From Paractinoplanes pyxinae (GTDB lineage: Bacteria; Actinomycetota; Actinomycetes; Mycobacteriales; Micromonosporaceae), in assembly GCF_026626335.1 (NCBI RefSeq), contig NZ_JAPNTZ010000030.1, forward strand, positions 1-33,887: DNA of 33,887 nt. The letters run 5' to 3'. The translations under genes were made by a program, and so were the position numbers. Shown here in pieces: positions 7,483 through 16,779 of this stretch (position 1 is its first letter; every line of letters begins with the position of its first letter). The notes beneath the pieces are model-generated. The model did not search any database, had not been told where the DNA came from, and saw nothing but the letters and a program-made list of their open reading frames with translations.

Positions 7483-10400
7483 TTAGCCGTGTCTGGCCGC
7501 CCTTCGTTTGCGTGTCGTCACGACCAGCAGCAAACCGATGATGAGGATGACGAGTCCGGCCAGCATGACCGGTCCTGTGGCCGACCCGGTCAAGGCCATC
7601 GCGCCAGTTGAGGAGGATCCGGCGATGGACTGGCCGGTCGTAGGCGACTTGTGTTCGCTCGAGCCGGGCGTCGTGGATCCGTTTTTGCCGGTCGGACCGC
7701 CGACGGTCGACATCACTCCCGCTACAGCTTTGACGATCCGCACCGGGGTCTTGACGTAACGGGCTTGGCCCACCTTGTCGAGACCGGTGGCCAAGACGGC
7801 GACCCCGCCTGTGACGGCGGTGGGAATGGTCACCGTGTCCGACACCGTGCCTGTGGACGATGCGGTCGCGGTACCGAGCAGAGCCCCACCCGGGTAGAGA
7901 TTCAGGAGCACCCTACTCCCCGGGCGGTAACCGGTGCCGGTGACCGCGAGGCGGGATCCGGCCTTGGCCGAGCGGCTGATGTTGATTACCGCGACGGTCG
8001 GCACCGACAGCGGCGCCTGCGCCGACCCGGTCGGCATGACCGTGGTCTTCCCTGATGCCAGCGGCGAGTTACCGACCACTCCGTTGGCGACTACCCACGG
8101 CGTGTAACGGACACCGGCGGCCAAACCCGTGATGGTGCACGGGCTGCGGGTGACCACGCCGGTGCAGGACCGGTTCGGGTAGTTGGGCGCAGTCACGGTA
8201 ACCGTGTAGGCGCGGATCGCCGGCCCGCTCGGGTACGGCGCCGTCCAAGACACGGTGACAGCGTTGGTCTTGGCCGAGGCGGTCACGTCGGTGGGCGCGG
8301 CGGGTGCCGAGTTGACGGTCACAGTCGCCGCCGTGCTGTTCGAGCTGGTCCCCACGCTGGTGGCGGCGGCGACGCGGATCGCGTATGTACCATTGAGGTC
8401 GGTCGTGAAGCTGCAGGACGTAGCCGGCGCAGCGACCGGTGAGGTGCACGACCCGGCGATCAGGGCCGGGTCCGGCCCGTCGACGGTGACCCGGTACATA
8501 CGGTTGCTGGTGCTGTTCCATACGACCTGACCGGCGGACCACGTGACGGTCACGGTCCGGGTCCCGGCCGATGACTGCTTGACCGTCAGCGCGCCGACGG
8601 CACCGGTCGGCGGCTCGGCCTGCGGAGGTGTGACGACCGGCGGGTTGGTGACCGGCGGCGTCGTGACAACCGGGGCCACGGCGACCGACTTGGCCAGGTG
8701 GACCACGTCGCCGTTCTCGTCGAGGCCGGTGGCCAGCAGCGTGTGGCTGCCCGTCGGCGTCCCGGACGGCAGGGTCACCGTGACCGAGATGGCGCCGGTC
8801 CCGTCGGCGACCGTGGTACCGAGGTCAACCGGGTTGCTGAACAGCGACAGCACGACCGTCGAATTCGGCTCGAAGCCGTTGCCGGTGATGGTGATGGTGC
8901 CGCCAGTCGTGGTGCTGCCGGGAGCGACCGGCACCGCGCCCACCGGCACCTGCTCCGGCGCGACCGGCAGGCCCGTCGGGGTGGCCGTTGCGGTGGCATC
9001 CGTGGAGCCGCCGGGGCCCTGGGCCGTCACGTGCAGGGTGTACGGCACGCCGGCGGCGACATCCGAGATGGTGCAGGGACTAGCCGTCACCGGGCCGGTG
9101 CAACTGGCCGTAGGATAGCCGGTCGCGGTGGCCGACACCTCAAGTGAAATGACGGAGGCGAAGCTCGTCGAGACCGGCGCGGACCACGAAACCTCGATGG
9201 CGTTGACGCCGGCGGCCCCGGACACGCCGGTCGCGGCGGCGGGAGCGGCCGAGCCGAGCGTGCCGTTGGCCGGAACCGCGGTGCCGGCACCCGCTTCGTT
9301 CTTCGGCGCGACCGATACGGTGTAGGCCCCGGGCCGGTCGGTGGTGAAGCTGCAGCCCGGCGTGGCCGAGTCGGCCACCGCATTGGTGCAGGTGCCCGCC
9401 GTGACGGTCGCACCGGCCGAGTTCTGCAGGGTGACCTCATATGTGTGGGTGCTGCCGCCGTTCCACGCAGTGCCGGCCAACCGGTCCCAGCTGACGCCGA
9501 CCGTCGGCGAACCGGCCGTGGTAGTCACCTGCAGGCCGGTGACCGTCGCAACCGGGGCCAGCGTGACGTGCCCGGTGGCGTCGGCGGCGACCCCGGTGCC
9601 GGCCTCGTTCTTCGGCGCCACCTGGATCACGTAGTCGCCGCCCACGCTCGCGTCGAAGGCGCAGCCCGGCAGCGCGCTGTCGGCCACCGCGGCCGGCGTG
9701 CAGCTGTTGTTCGACAGGGCCGCGCCGGTCGGCGCGGCCACTGTCACCGCGTACGTGTTGGCTGAGCCACCGAGCCATGCGGCCGGCGACAGCTGGTTCC
9801 AGCTGACCGCGACCGTGGGCGAGCCCGTGGTGGTGCTCGCGGTGAGACCGGTGACAGCGGCGGTCGGCGTCAGCACGACGGTGCCGTTGCCGGTGCCGGC
9901 GGCGAGCGAGGTGCCGGCCTCGTTCTTCGCGGCGACCGAGGCCGTGTAGGCGCCCGGCTTGTCGGTGGTGAAGCTGCAGGACGGGGTGGCCGAGTCGGCG
10001 ACCACGGCGGTGCAACTACCCGTCACCGCCGCGCCCGCCGGCGTCTGCAGAGTCACCGCGTACGTGTGGGTGGTGCCGCCGTTCCAGGCCGTGGCGGCCA
10101 GGCTGGCCCAGCTGACGTTTACCGTCGACGAACTGGGCGCGGCGGCCACCGTCACGTCGGCGACCGCCACGGTCGGGATCAGCTTGACGTGGGCGGTGGA
10201 GTCGGCGGCCGTGCCGATGCCGGCCTCGTTTTTCGGCGCCACCTGGACGACGTAGTCGCCGCCCACGCTCACGTCGAAGGCACAGCCCGGTGTCGAGCTG
10301 TCGGCCACCGCCGACCCGGTGCAGGTGTCGTTGGACAGGGTCGCTCCGGTCGGCGCGGTCACGGTCACGGCATACGTCTTACCGGCCCCACCCTGCCAGG

Positions 10401-13400
10401 CGCCGCCGCCCAGCTGGTCCCAGGAGACCGCGACGGTGGCCGAGCCCAGCGTGGTGGCCGCGGTCAGGCCGGTCACCGTGGCCGTGGGCAGGAAGACCAC
10501 GTTGCCGTTGGTGGAACCGCCGGTCGCCGCCGTGCCGGCATCGTTGACCGCTTTCACGACCACCGAGAATGCGCCGGGCGTGGTGACCGTGAACGAGCAG
10601 GACGGGTTTGCCGTGGCCGGGACTGACGTGCAGGTGTTCGCCGACGGCGTGACGCCGGCGATGGTGACCGCGTAGCTCTTGGTCAGGCCCTCGCTCCAAT
10701 CGGCGGCCGACAGCGCGGGCCAGCTGAGGTTAACCGTGCCCGACCCGGCGACCACGGTCGCCGTGACCGGGCCGACTTGGCCGACCGGCGCGGTCAGGGT
10801 GAGGTGCGCGGTCGCAGTGCCCGGGGTGTCGCTGACCCCGGCCTCATTCTTCAGGGCGACGTGGACGGTGTAGTCGCCCCCGGCGTCCGTGGAGAATGTG
10901 CAGGCGGGGTACGTCGGTTCGGTCACCGTGGTGCAGTCGTTGGCCGTCACCGACGCGCCGTTGGGCCCGGTGATGGTGACGACGTACTGCTTGGTGGTGG
11001 CAGGCCCGTTCCAGTCGGCGGTCTTAGCCTTGTTCCAGATCACCTGGACGTCGCCCGAGCCCGCTTCGGGCAGCACCTTGACGCCGGAAACGGTCGCCAC
11101 CGGCTTCTGGACGACGGTGACCGTGGTGCTGGCGGCGGTGGCTGTGCTCAGTCCAGCCTCGCTGACCGGATTGACGGTCACCGTGTAGACACCGCTGATC
11201 GAGCCTCGGAAATGGCAGCTCGGGGTGGCCGAGTCGTCGGCGTCGGCCGTGGTGCAGGTGTTGTCGGTGTAGACAGTGCCGGCGGGGCCGGCCACTGTCA
11301 CGCGGTACTTCTTGCTGGTCGCACCCTGCCAGCCGGCGCCGGTCAGCTGGGTCCAGCTCACAGTGACGGTCGAGGAGTTGGGCGGAGCGGCGGTGACGGC
11401 AGTCAGGTCGGCGACGGTCACGGTCGGCTTGAAGACGACAGTGCCGTTCACCGGCGCAGTGCCGCCGGCCGCGACGCCGGCCTCGTTCTCCGCATACACC
11501 GAGACAGTGAACGGCCCGGGCTGGTTCACGGTGAACGAGCAGCCCGGCGTGCCGGAGTCGGCCACGACGTCGCAGGTGTTGGCGGTGATATTGAGCCCGC
11601 CGCCGATGACGACCGTGTACTGCCTGGTCTGCGCCTCTTTCCATCCGGTGGTCAGCTGGGACCAGCTCAGGTCCACCACCCCGGCCGTGGTCGGGGCGGC
11701 GATCTGGACGCCGGAGACGATGCCGGTCGGCACCTCGAGGACGACGTGGGCGGTCGTGGCGGCCGCGGTGCCGTCACCGGCTTCGCTGGTCGGCACGACC
11801 GTGATCTCGTACGCGCCGGCCATGCCGGCGGTGAACGAGCAGCTCGGAGTTACCGAGTCGGCAACCGTCGTGCAATCGCTGCCGGTCACCGCCGCCGGCC
11901 CGGTGACGGTCACGGTGTAGTCGCGGTCGACAGAGGCGTTCCACGCGCTGCCCGTCAGCTGCGCCCAGGTCACGTTCACCACACCGGTGACCGGGGCGGC
12001 GACCGCAGTCAGGCCGGTGACCGCACCGCTCGGGCCCAGCAGGGTCACCTGCTGGGTCTCGGTTTCGGCAACGCCGGCATCGATCTCGTTGACGGCCTTG
12101 ACGGAGACCTCGTAGCTGCCCGTCTTGTCGGTCACGAAGGTGCATTCGACGGTGTCGGTCTGGTCACCGGTGGCCAGGTCGGCGCAGGTGTTGTCGGTGA
12201 TGCCGGCATCGTTTGGGGTCGGGGTAATCTGCACGTCGTAGTGGCGCGTGGTGCCGTTCCAGGCCGCTTCGGCGATCTTCGTCCAGCTCACCTTGACCGT
12301 ACTCGTGCCGGGGACGCGGGCAACGGTCAGGTCGGTCACGGCCGCACTGGGCACCACGGTGGCGACGAACACCGTGTACGTCTGCTCGGTGCCCGGTCCG
12401 GCTTCGTTCTTCGGCGTGACGTGGACGGTGTACCCGCCCGGTGTGTCAGTGACGAAGGTGCAGGTCGGAGCAAGTACGTCCGCGAGGTCTCCGGTGCAGT
12501 CACCGGTAATCGTCGGCGTCGTGCCCGCCGGCTCATCGACGCTCACCGTGTATTTGTTGTTGAGGGTTCCGCCGTTCCAGGCGTCCGCCGCCACCGGGTC
12601 CCAGGTCACGACCACAGATGCGGTCTGCGAGCCGGAATCGTAGGTGCTGACCGCGTTCAGGTCCGTGACGGCGCCGGTCGGCGCGCTGCGGACCAGGTCC
12701 GCCGTGCCTGCCGTCGAAGCGGTGCCCTCGCCCGCCTCATTGACAGCGGTTACGGTAGCCGCGTAAGTGCCGCCCTTGTCGGTGTCGAACGAACAGGTCG
12801 GCGTCGCGTCGTCGATGAGCACGGCGCAGCCGTTGGTGGTCAATGTCGCGCCGACCGGCATGGCGGTGATGTCCACCCGGTATTTGTGGGTCGCCCCACC
12901 GCTCCAGCTGTCGCCTGGAGTGTCGGTCAGCGACGGCCAGGCCACAGTCACTGTCGCCTGGTTGTCCGGCGCCGTGACGGTGACCGTGCTGACCACGCCG
13001 TCCGGAGCAGCGATCAGCGCGAAGGACTTAGCTTCCGACAACGCCGAGGACAGCGTGGCGGCGTCATCGCCGACGGCCTGCACCTCGACCTCGACCGTGC
13101 CCGAGTCGGTGATGGTGCACGCTTCGGCCTCTTCGTCGGCACAGGTCTCCACCCCGCCGTCGACCAAAACGATGTACTTCCGGTTGGTGTTGTTGTTCCA
13201 GGCCGGGGCATCCCAGACGATGTCGGCCTCATTGGCCCGGGTCGCGACCGAGCGCACGTTCACCGGCACGCCCGGCACGTCCGGGATGCTCACGTTCGCC
13301 AGGGTCGCGTCGCGGTGCAGCACGGCGCTGTTGCCGATCGCCGTCACCGTTACCGCCGGGGTGGTGTTCGCACCGCCCGTGACATCGCAGTACAGGACGG

Positions 13401-14769
13401 CGACGGCGGTGCAACCGGACACTCCCGGGGCGCTCACGGTGTACGTCTTGCTGAAGTTATTCTGGTGCCAGTTGGCCGGGGCGTCCCACTCGACCCGGGT
13501 ATGGCCTAGGGTCCGCGCGGTGACGCGGATGTTCGTCACCGCGGCCGGCAGGTCGGGCAGGTCGAGGGTCACGGCCGGGCTGGAATCCCTCTGCAGGCCG
13601 ACATCGCCGATCGCGCGCACCACCACCGACACCGTGGTGCCGGGCGTTCCTGTGATCTCACATTGCGTGGCGTCGAGGTTTCCGCAGCCGGCGTAGACCG
13701 CGCCGTCGACCAGAACCGCGTACTTGTTGTTTTCACTGCCGTTGAAGGACGGCGCGTCCCATGCCACAGTGGCCGAACCCACGCCCCAAGCTGACGGGAC
13801 GGCGTGCACGTTCGTCGGTGCGTCCGGCGGCGAAAGCAGCGTCAGATCGACCGGGTCCGAATCGGTCTTCAGGTCAGGGGCATCGCCGATCGCGGTCACC
13901 ACGACCTGCGCCTCGATCTGGTCCGCCTCGAATGAGCAGGTCGTGGAGGTGATGCCGATGCAGCCGGGCGCCGGATCACCGTTGACCTTGACCGTGAAAC
14001 TCGGGGTGAGGTTGCCGTTCGGGTTCGACGTCCAGACGATGGTGCCCGTGCCTGCATCGCTCGCGGTGAGGTGAATGTCGGTCGGCTTACCCGGCGCGCT
14101 CACCAGTTTTACGGTGACCGCCGGATCGGAGTCGTTGGACAGCCCGGTGTTGCCCACGGCCCGGACCTTGACCGAGTGGGAACCTAGTAAGCCAACGAAA
14201 CTGCAGGTCGTCGTCGCGGCGGCCAGGTTGCGACAGTCGTTGTGGGGGGCGCCGTCAACGAGCAAGTCGTACTTGCGCACGGTGTTCAGCCGCCAGCTGG
14301 CCGGGGCGGTCCAGCTCACCGTCGCCCGAAGGTCTCCGGAGGCCGTGGCGCTCACCGCGGTCGGTTTGTCCGGCGGGGGCAGCAAGGTGGTCTGCACCGC
14401 GTCGGACTGCAGGTACTCGGCGGGATTGTCGCCGAGCGCCCGCACGACCAGGCTCACGGTGGCGGCGTTGGCCCCGGTAACCTTGCATGTCGTCGCCGCG
14501 ATAGCCGTGCAGTTGACGAAGGCGCCGTTGTTGATCAGCACGCTGTACCGGCCGTTGACGTTGCCTCCCCAGTCCGGTGCGTCCCAGGCTAGGTTGGCGA
14601 AGCCAGTACCGGTGGAGGTCACCCGCACGTTCTGCGGTCCGGTAGCCGGCGGAGCGGCACTCGCCCGCGGCGGCGCACCGATGATCCCCGCCGACATCGC
14701 GATCATCATGGCGGTGGCCGAGGCCAGCAACGAGGGACGCCGACGACGGCGGGCTGACGAGTAGTGCAT
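7483..14769 (-). CDS. Giant secreted, surface-anchored fibronectin-III-repeat protein
   Basis: The protein is about 2428 residues. The ATG at 14769 has GGAGGA four bases upstream and starts a Sec signal: basic RRRRR, a hydrophobic core, then ASA-APPA. Next come about 21 beta-sandwich repeats of 85-110 residues: six short ones with WDAP-like motifs, twelve longer ones ending in K/VNEAG-like motifs, then canonical fibronectin-III units. An IPT/TIG-like module (TITGNGFEPNSTVVLSLF) follows unit 19 and a second (LAVTGTGYRPGSRVLLNLYP) follows unit 21. Nearly every repeat has two cysteines 7-14 residues apart. The C-terminus has a Ser/Thr/Gly linker, ALTGSATG, one membrane helix and RKRRAARHG, a sortase- or membrane-anchor layout. 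No enzyme domain is seen; a role in adhesion, spore coat or matrix is inference. It stands alone as a single-gene unit. Confidence 0.93.
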   Translation of the reverse strand: MHYSSARRRRRPSLLASATAMMIAMSAGIIGAPPRASAAPPATGPQNVRVTSTGTGFANLAWDAPDWGGNVNGRYSVLINNGAFVNCTAIAATTCKVTGANAATVSLVVRALGDNPAEYLQSDAVQTTLLPPPDKPTAVSATASGDLRATVSWTAPASWRLNTVRKYDLLVDGAPHNDCRNLAAATTTCSFVGLLGSHSVKVRAVGNTGLSNDSDPAVTVKLVSAPGKPTDIHLTASDAGTGTIVWTSNPNGNLTPSFTVKVNGDPAPGCIGITSTTCSFEADQIEAQVVVTAIGDAPDLKTDSDPVDLTLLSPPDAPTNVHAVPSAWGVGSATVAWDAPSFNGSENNKYAVLVDGAVYAGCGNLDATQCEITGTPGTTVSVVVRAIGDVGLQRDSSPAVTLDLPDLPAAVTNIRVTARTLGHTRVEWDAPANWHQNNFSKTYTVSAPGVSGCTAVAVLYCDVTGGANTTPAVTVTAIGNSAVLHRDATLANVSIPDVPGVPVNVRSVATRANEADIVWDAPAWNNNTNRKYIVLVDGGVETCADEEAEACTITDSGTVEVEVQAVGDDAATLSSALSEAKSFALIAAPDGVVSTVTVTAPDNQATVTVAWPSLTDTPGDSWSGGATHKYRVDITAMPVGATLTTNGCAVLIDDATPTCSFDTDKGGTYAATVTAVNEAGEGTASTAGTADLVRSAPTGAVTDLNAVSTYDSGSQTASVVVTWDPVAADAWNGGTLNNKYTVSVDEPAGTTPTITGDCTGDLADVLAPTCTFVTDTPGGYTVHVTPKNEAGPGTEQTYTVFVATVVPSAAVTDLTVARVPGTSTVKVSWTKIAEAAWNGTTRHYDVQITPTPNDAGITDNTCADLATGDQTDTVECTFVTDKTGSYEVSVKAVNEIDAGVAETETQQVTLLGPSGAVTGLTAVAAPVTGVVNVTWAQLTGSAWNASVDRDYTVTVTGPAAVTGSDCTTVADSVTPSCSFTAGMAGAYEITVVPTSEAGDGTAAATTAHVVLEVPTGIVSGVQIAAPTTAGVVDLSWSQLTTGWKEAQTRQYTVVIGGGLNITANTCDVVADSGTPGCSFTVNQPGPFTVSVYAENEAGVAAGGTAPVNGTVVFKPTVTVADLTAVTAAPPNSSTVTVSWTQLTGAGWQGATSKKYRVTVAGPAGTVYTDNTCTTADADDSATPSCHFRGSISGVYTVTVNPVSEAGLSTATAASTTVTVVQKPVATVSGVKVLPEAGSGDVQVIWNKAKTADWNGPATTKQYVVTITGPNGASVTANDCTTVTEPTYPACTFSTDAGGDYTVHVALKNEAGVSDTPGTATAHLTLTAPVGQVGPVTATVVAGSGTVNLSWPALSAADWSEGLTKSYAVTIAGVTPSANTCTSVPATANPSCSFTVTTPGAFSVVVKAVNDAGTAATGGSTNGNVVFLPTATVTGLTAATTLGSATVAVSWDQLGGGAWQGGAGKTYAVTVTAPTGATLSNDTCTGSAVADSSTPGCAFDVSVGGDYVVQVAPKNEAGIGTAADSTAHVKLIPTVAVADVTVAAAPSSSTVNVSWASLAATAWNGGTTHTYAVTLQTPAGAAVTGSCTAVVADSATPSCSFTTDKPGAYTASVAAKNEAGTSLAAGTGNGTVVLTPTAAVTGLTASTTTGSPTVAVSWNQLSPAAWLGGSANTYAVTVAAPTGAALSNNSCTPAAVADSALPGCAFDASVGGDYVIQVAPKNEAGTGVAADATGHVTLAPVATVTGLQVTTTAGSPTVGVSWDRLAGTAWNGGSTHTYEVTLQNSAGATVTAGTCTNAVADSATPGCSFTTDRPGAYTVSVAPKNEAGAGTAVPANGTLGSAAPAAATGVSGAAGVNAIEVSWSAPVSTSFASVISLEVSATATGYPTASCTGPVTASPCTISDVAAGVPYTLHVTAQGPGGSTDATATATPTGLPVAPEQVPVGAVPVAPGSTTTGGTITITGNGFEPNSTVVLSLFSNPVDLGTTVADGTGAISVTVTLPSGTPTGSHTLLATGLDENGDVVHLAKSVAVAPVVTTPPVTNPPVVTPPQAEPPTGAVGALTVKQSSAGTRTVTVTWSAGQVVWNSTSNRMYRVTVDGPDPALIAGSCTSPVAAPATSCSFTTDLNGTYAIRVAAATSVGTSSNSTAATVTVNSAPAAPTDVTASAKTNAVTVSWTAPYPSGPAIRAYTVTVTAPNYPNRSCTGVVTRSPCTITGLAAGVRYTPWVVANGVVGNSPLASGKTTVMPTGSAQAPLSVPTVAVINISRSAKAGSRLAVTGTGYRPGSRVLLNLYPGGALLGTATASSTGTVSDTVTIPTAVTGGVAVLATGLDKVGQARYVKTPVRIVKAVAGVMSTVGGPTGKNGSTTPGSSEHKSPTTGQSIAGSSSTGAMALTGSATGPVMLAGLVILIIGLLLVVTTRKRRAARHG
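9260..10490 (-). repeat. Tandem duplication of a two-domain unit in the surface protein
   Basis: Repeats 15 and 17 resemble each other more than their neighbours: both have VGGDYV-I/V-QVAPKNEAG and A/T-VTGLTA-S/A-TT. Repeats 16 and 18 share the HTY-V-TL and ADSATP-CSFTTD pattern. This implies that a unit of about 615 bases (two domains) was copied as a block, so 9260-9870 pairs with 9870-10490. Boundaries are approximate. Confidence 0.6.
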
Positions 14770-15231
14770 GGGTCCTCCGGACGACCGGACGGTGGGCACA
14801 GGCGCCGCGAATGCAGCGCAAGCACCGACGAGGGCGGCGCCGCCTTGAACCTAAACAGCTAGAACCATAAAAATCAGCATTTTGGAGTTCTACCGTTGTT
14901 CATGGACGCTCATCTCCCTAAATCCGAGGCGTCATCCGGTACACCGGATCGATCACCGTGCGCGGCCGGGCGTGCCGCCCATAGCCTCAGCAGGGAGTCG
15001 CCAATGTGCTAAATACGCACGCGGCTTTCACAGGCGGGTCGTTCGCCGCGACGTTCGCTGAGCTTGGATTGTGGGAACAGGTAGGCGAGCCTCACGCGGT
15101 CTGCGCCGGCGTCAATTCGCTATTTTTAGACGAATCTGGCTATCGGGCGCCGCATTGGCCCGGGGTTTTGCAGGCGCGGTCGTCGACGTCCGTGGTAACG
15201 GTGTCAATTATCCGCAGCCCAGAGGAAGGGC
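14770..15231. other. Upstream region of the surface-protein gene
   Basis: No supported gene lies here. The region contains an unusually A/T-rich stretch (about 14850-14890) suitable for the promoter of the minus-strand gene, but no standard -35/-10 pair is clear. The plus frame 15006-15320 has no ribosome site and no domain. Confidence 0.4.
14934..14949. promoter_or_regulatory. Palindrome upstream of the surface-protein gene
   Basis: ATCCGGTACACCGGAT is a perfect 7-base inverted repeat with a two-base centre, 165 bases before the surface-protein start. It could be an operator for the minus-strand gene or for the broken gene at 15232. Only one copy is seen, so function is inference. Confidence 0.3.
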
Positions 15232-15640
15232 ATGACCTATGCGACAGACGAACACGCCTGCATGGCGGCAGTGCGCGGCGACGGACTGCTAGACGCGGCT
15301 CGCGCCGTCGTTCTCGATGAGCTGACTCGCTTGGCCGCCTACGTCTTCGAAACGGCGATCTCCACGGTGACGCTGGTTAATCGAGATCGGCGGTGGTTCG
15401 CCGACAGCACCGGGATGCCCGACCCCAAGGCCCGCGCGACACCTCGTTCGGCGCACGCCTGATCGACGACCGCGCATGCTTGTCATCCAGGATGCCCGCA
15501 TTGACGCGACCGTCCAGCACCGAACCATCGTCACCGGGGAACCGCACGTCCGCTTCTACGCCGCTGTCGCGCACCGACGACGACGGCTTCGTCCTCGGTA
15601 GCATGTGCGTGGCGGCAGCCTCGACGGTGTTGCTGCTGGC
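15232..15640 (+). pseudogene. GAF-domain protein, frameshifted
   Basis: The start is convincing: ATG 15232 follows AGAGGAAGGG. Frame 1 gives LTRLAAYVFETAISTVTLV and RRWF, the N-terminal half of a GAF domain. Frame 3 then gives RDTSFGARLIDDRAC. Frame 2 from about 15479 gives LVIQDARIDATVQHRTIV and TGEPHVRFYAAV. Frame 3 resumes with RTDDDGFVLGSMCV. Together they rebuild a full GAF domain of the type found in the kinase at 24310. Three frame changes lie within 400 bases. What followed the GAF domain is not recognisable. Confidence 0.7.
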
Positions 15641-15869
15641 ACGCCGGCGGGCCGTCCTCACCACCTGGGCTGTCAGCGTCGGAGGTGCGGCGTTGCTGAC
15701 GTTGCCATATGAGTGGTCCCTCTGGTCACGGCCGGTGGTCGCGACCTTGTCGTTAACCGCTCTGGACGATGACACCGCCGCAGCCGCGTACGAACTAGTG
15801 GCCGCCATCGTGGAGAAGGCCTGCACCCAAGGACTAGGACGCAGAGGTGGGTGGCTCTATCGGCAACCT
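15641..15869. other. Open but unassigned stretch after the GAF relic
   Basis: The plus frame stays open here, with a hydrophobic run (VSVGGAALLTLPYEW) followed by LDDDTAAAAYELVAAIV. I do not recognise it. It may be further sequence of the broken GAF gene or of the transporter relic that follows. Confidence 0.25.
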
Positions 15870-15889
15870 GATCGGCGAGGGCGCGGTAT

Positions 15890-16420
15890 GTCCACCGAGC
15901 TCGCCGGCGCGATGCTCACCTTCGTCATCCTGCTGATCACCGACGGATCGCTGGTGGCCGCCGGCGCCAACATGGAACCACCGTCATCATCATCTGGCCG
16001 AACTGTCGCTCGTCGGCATCGGCTTCCTCACCGAGATGGGGCTACCCGGGGCGATCACCGTCGCCATCGCCGTCCTGATGGCGCTGACCGTACGGCCCGC
16101 GCTGACCCGCGCCATGGGCCGCGTCCCGCCTCGTCGCGGAGCCGCGGCGCGGACCGCGCGCTCTGCACGGCTGGGCTTCCTGGATGGGAAATCCGTACCG
16201 TCGTGAGCCGGCCCGGACTAGTGCCGGTGTCACCGCCGCCGTGCTGCTCGGAGTGTCCATTCCTGTACTGTCGCTCAAGACGGCGCCGACCACGCCCAGC
16301 GGCGATGAGGACAGCACCCTACTCGCCACCTACACCCGATCGCTGCCAAGATCGGCGCCAGCTCGCAAAGCCGGCTGATCTTCCTCGTCGAAGGCGACAC
16401 CGCCGGGCAGCGCTGGAACC
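15890..16420 (+). pseudogene. MMPL/RND-family membrane transporter, deleted and frameshifted
   Basis: LAGAMLTFVILLITDGSLVA (about 15900) matches the transmembrane helix normally reading VVLLITFGSLVAAG in MMPL proteins. It is joined almost directly to TVII and then AELSLVGIGFLTEMGLP with ITVAIAVLMALTVRPAL (about 15985-16110), which in intact relatives lies roughly 100 residues further on. So an internal piece is missing. Another frame continues with TSAGVTAAVLLGVSIPVLS (about 16210) and PTTPSGDEDST. A third gives AAKIGASSQSRLIFLVEG (from 16342). Intact MMPL proteins are 700 residues or more; here only a shortened middle survives. It exports nothing in this state. Confidence 0.65.
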
Positions 16421-16779
16421 GGGGTCTCGGTTACAGGTTCGTCGGTTCTCACGGCGTCGCGCGGCGCGTTCTTGACGTGATGGGTGTGCTCGACCTAACC
16501 ACTCGTTCGATGGTTGCTCGCGTAGTGGGTAGGTCAGCCTGACGTCCGTGTGCAGCGGCGTCTGGTTCGCGGGAACGACTCGACATCGAGAAGATGCCCC
16601 GGCCACCAGGGACTCCCCTATTCGCTATCAGTGTGAATTGATTGATCGGCTTCGCCTGCGCCATGAACGCCTTCGTGGCTGACGTTCGGTAATTGCCGTG
16701 GCGCACCAATCATCTCGCCGAAAATCTGACAAGTTAGAAATCGTCGGATTGCGTGGCTGTCGCACCCGTACCGGCCACT

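Noticed and set aside
10777..13509. A 910-residue plus-strand open frame
   Set aside because: It is wholly antisense to the giant surface-protein gene. Its Gly/Arg/Val-rich low-complexity translation is the expected shadow of G/C-rich third positions; there is no domain and no ribosome site.
15006..15320. A 104-residue plus-strand open frame before the GAF relic
   Set aside because: There is no ribosome site at 15006. It overlaps the well-supported start at 15232 in another frame and shows no family.
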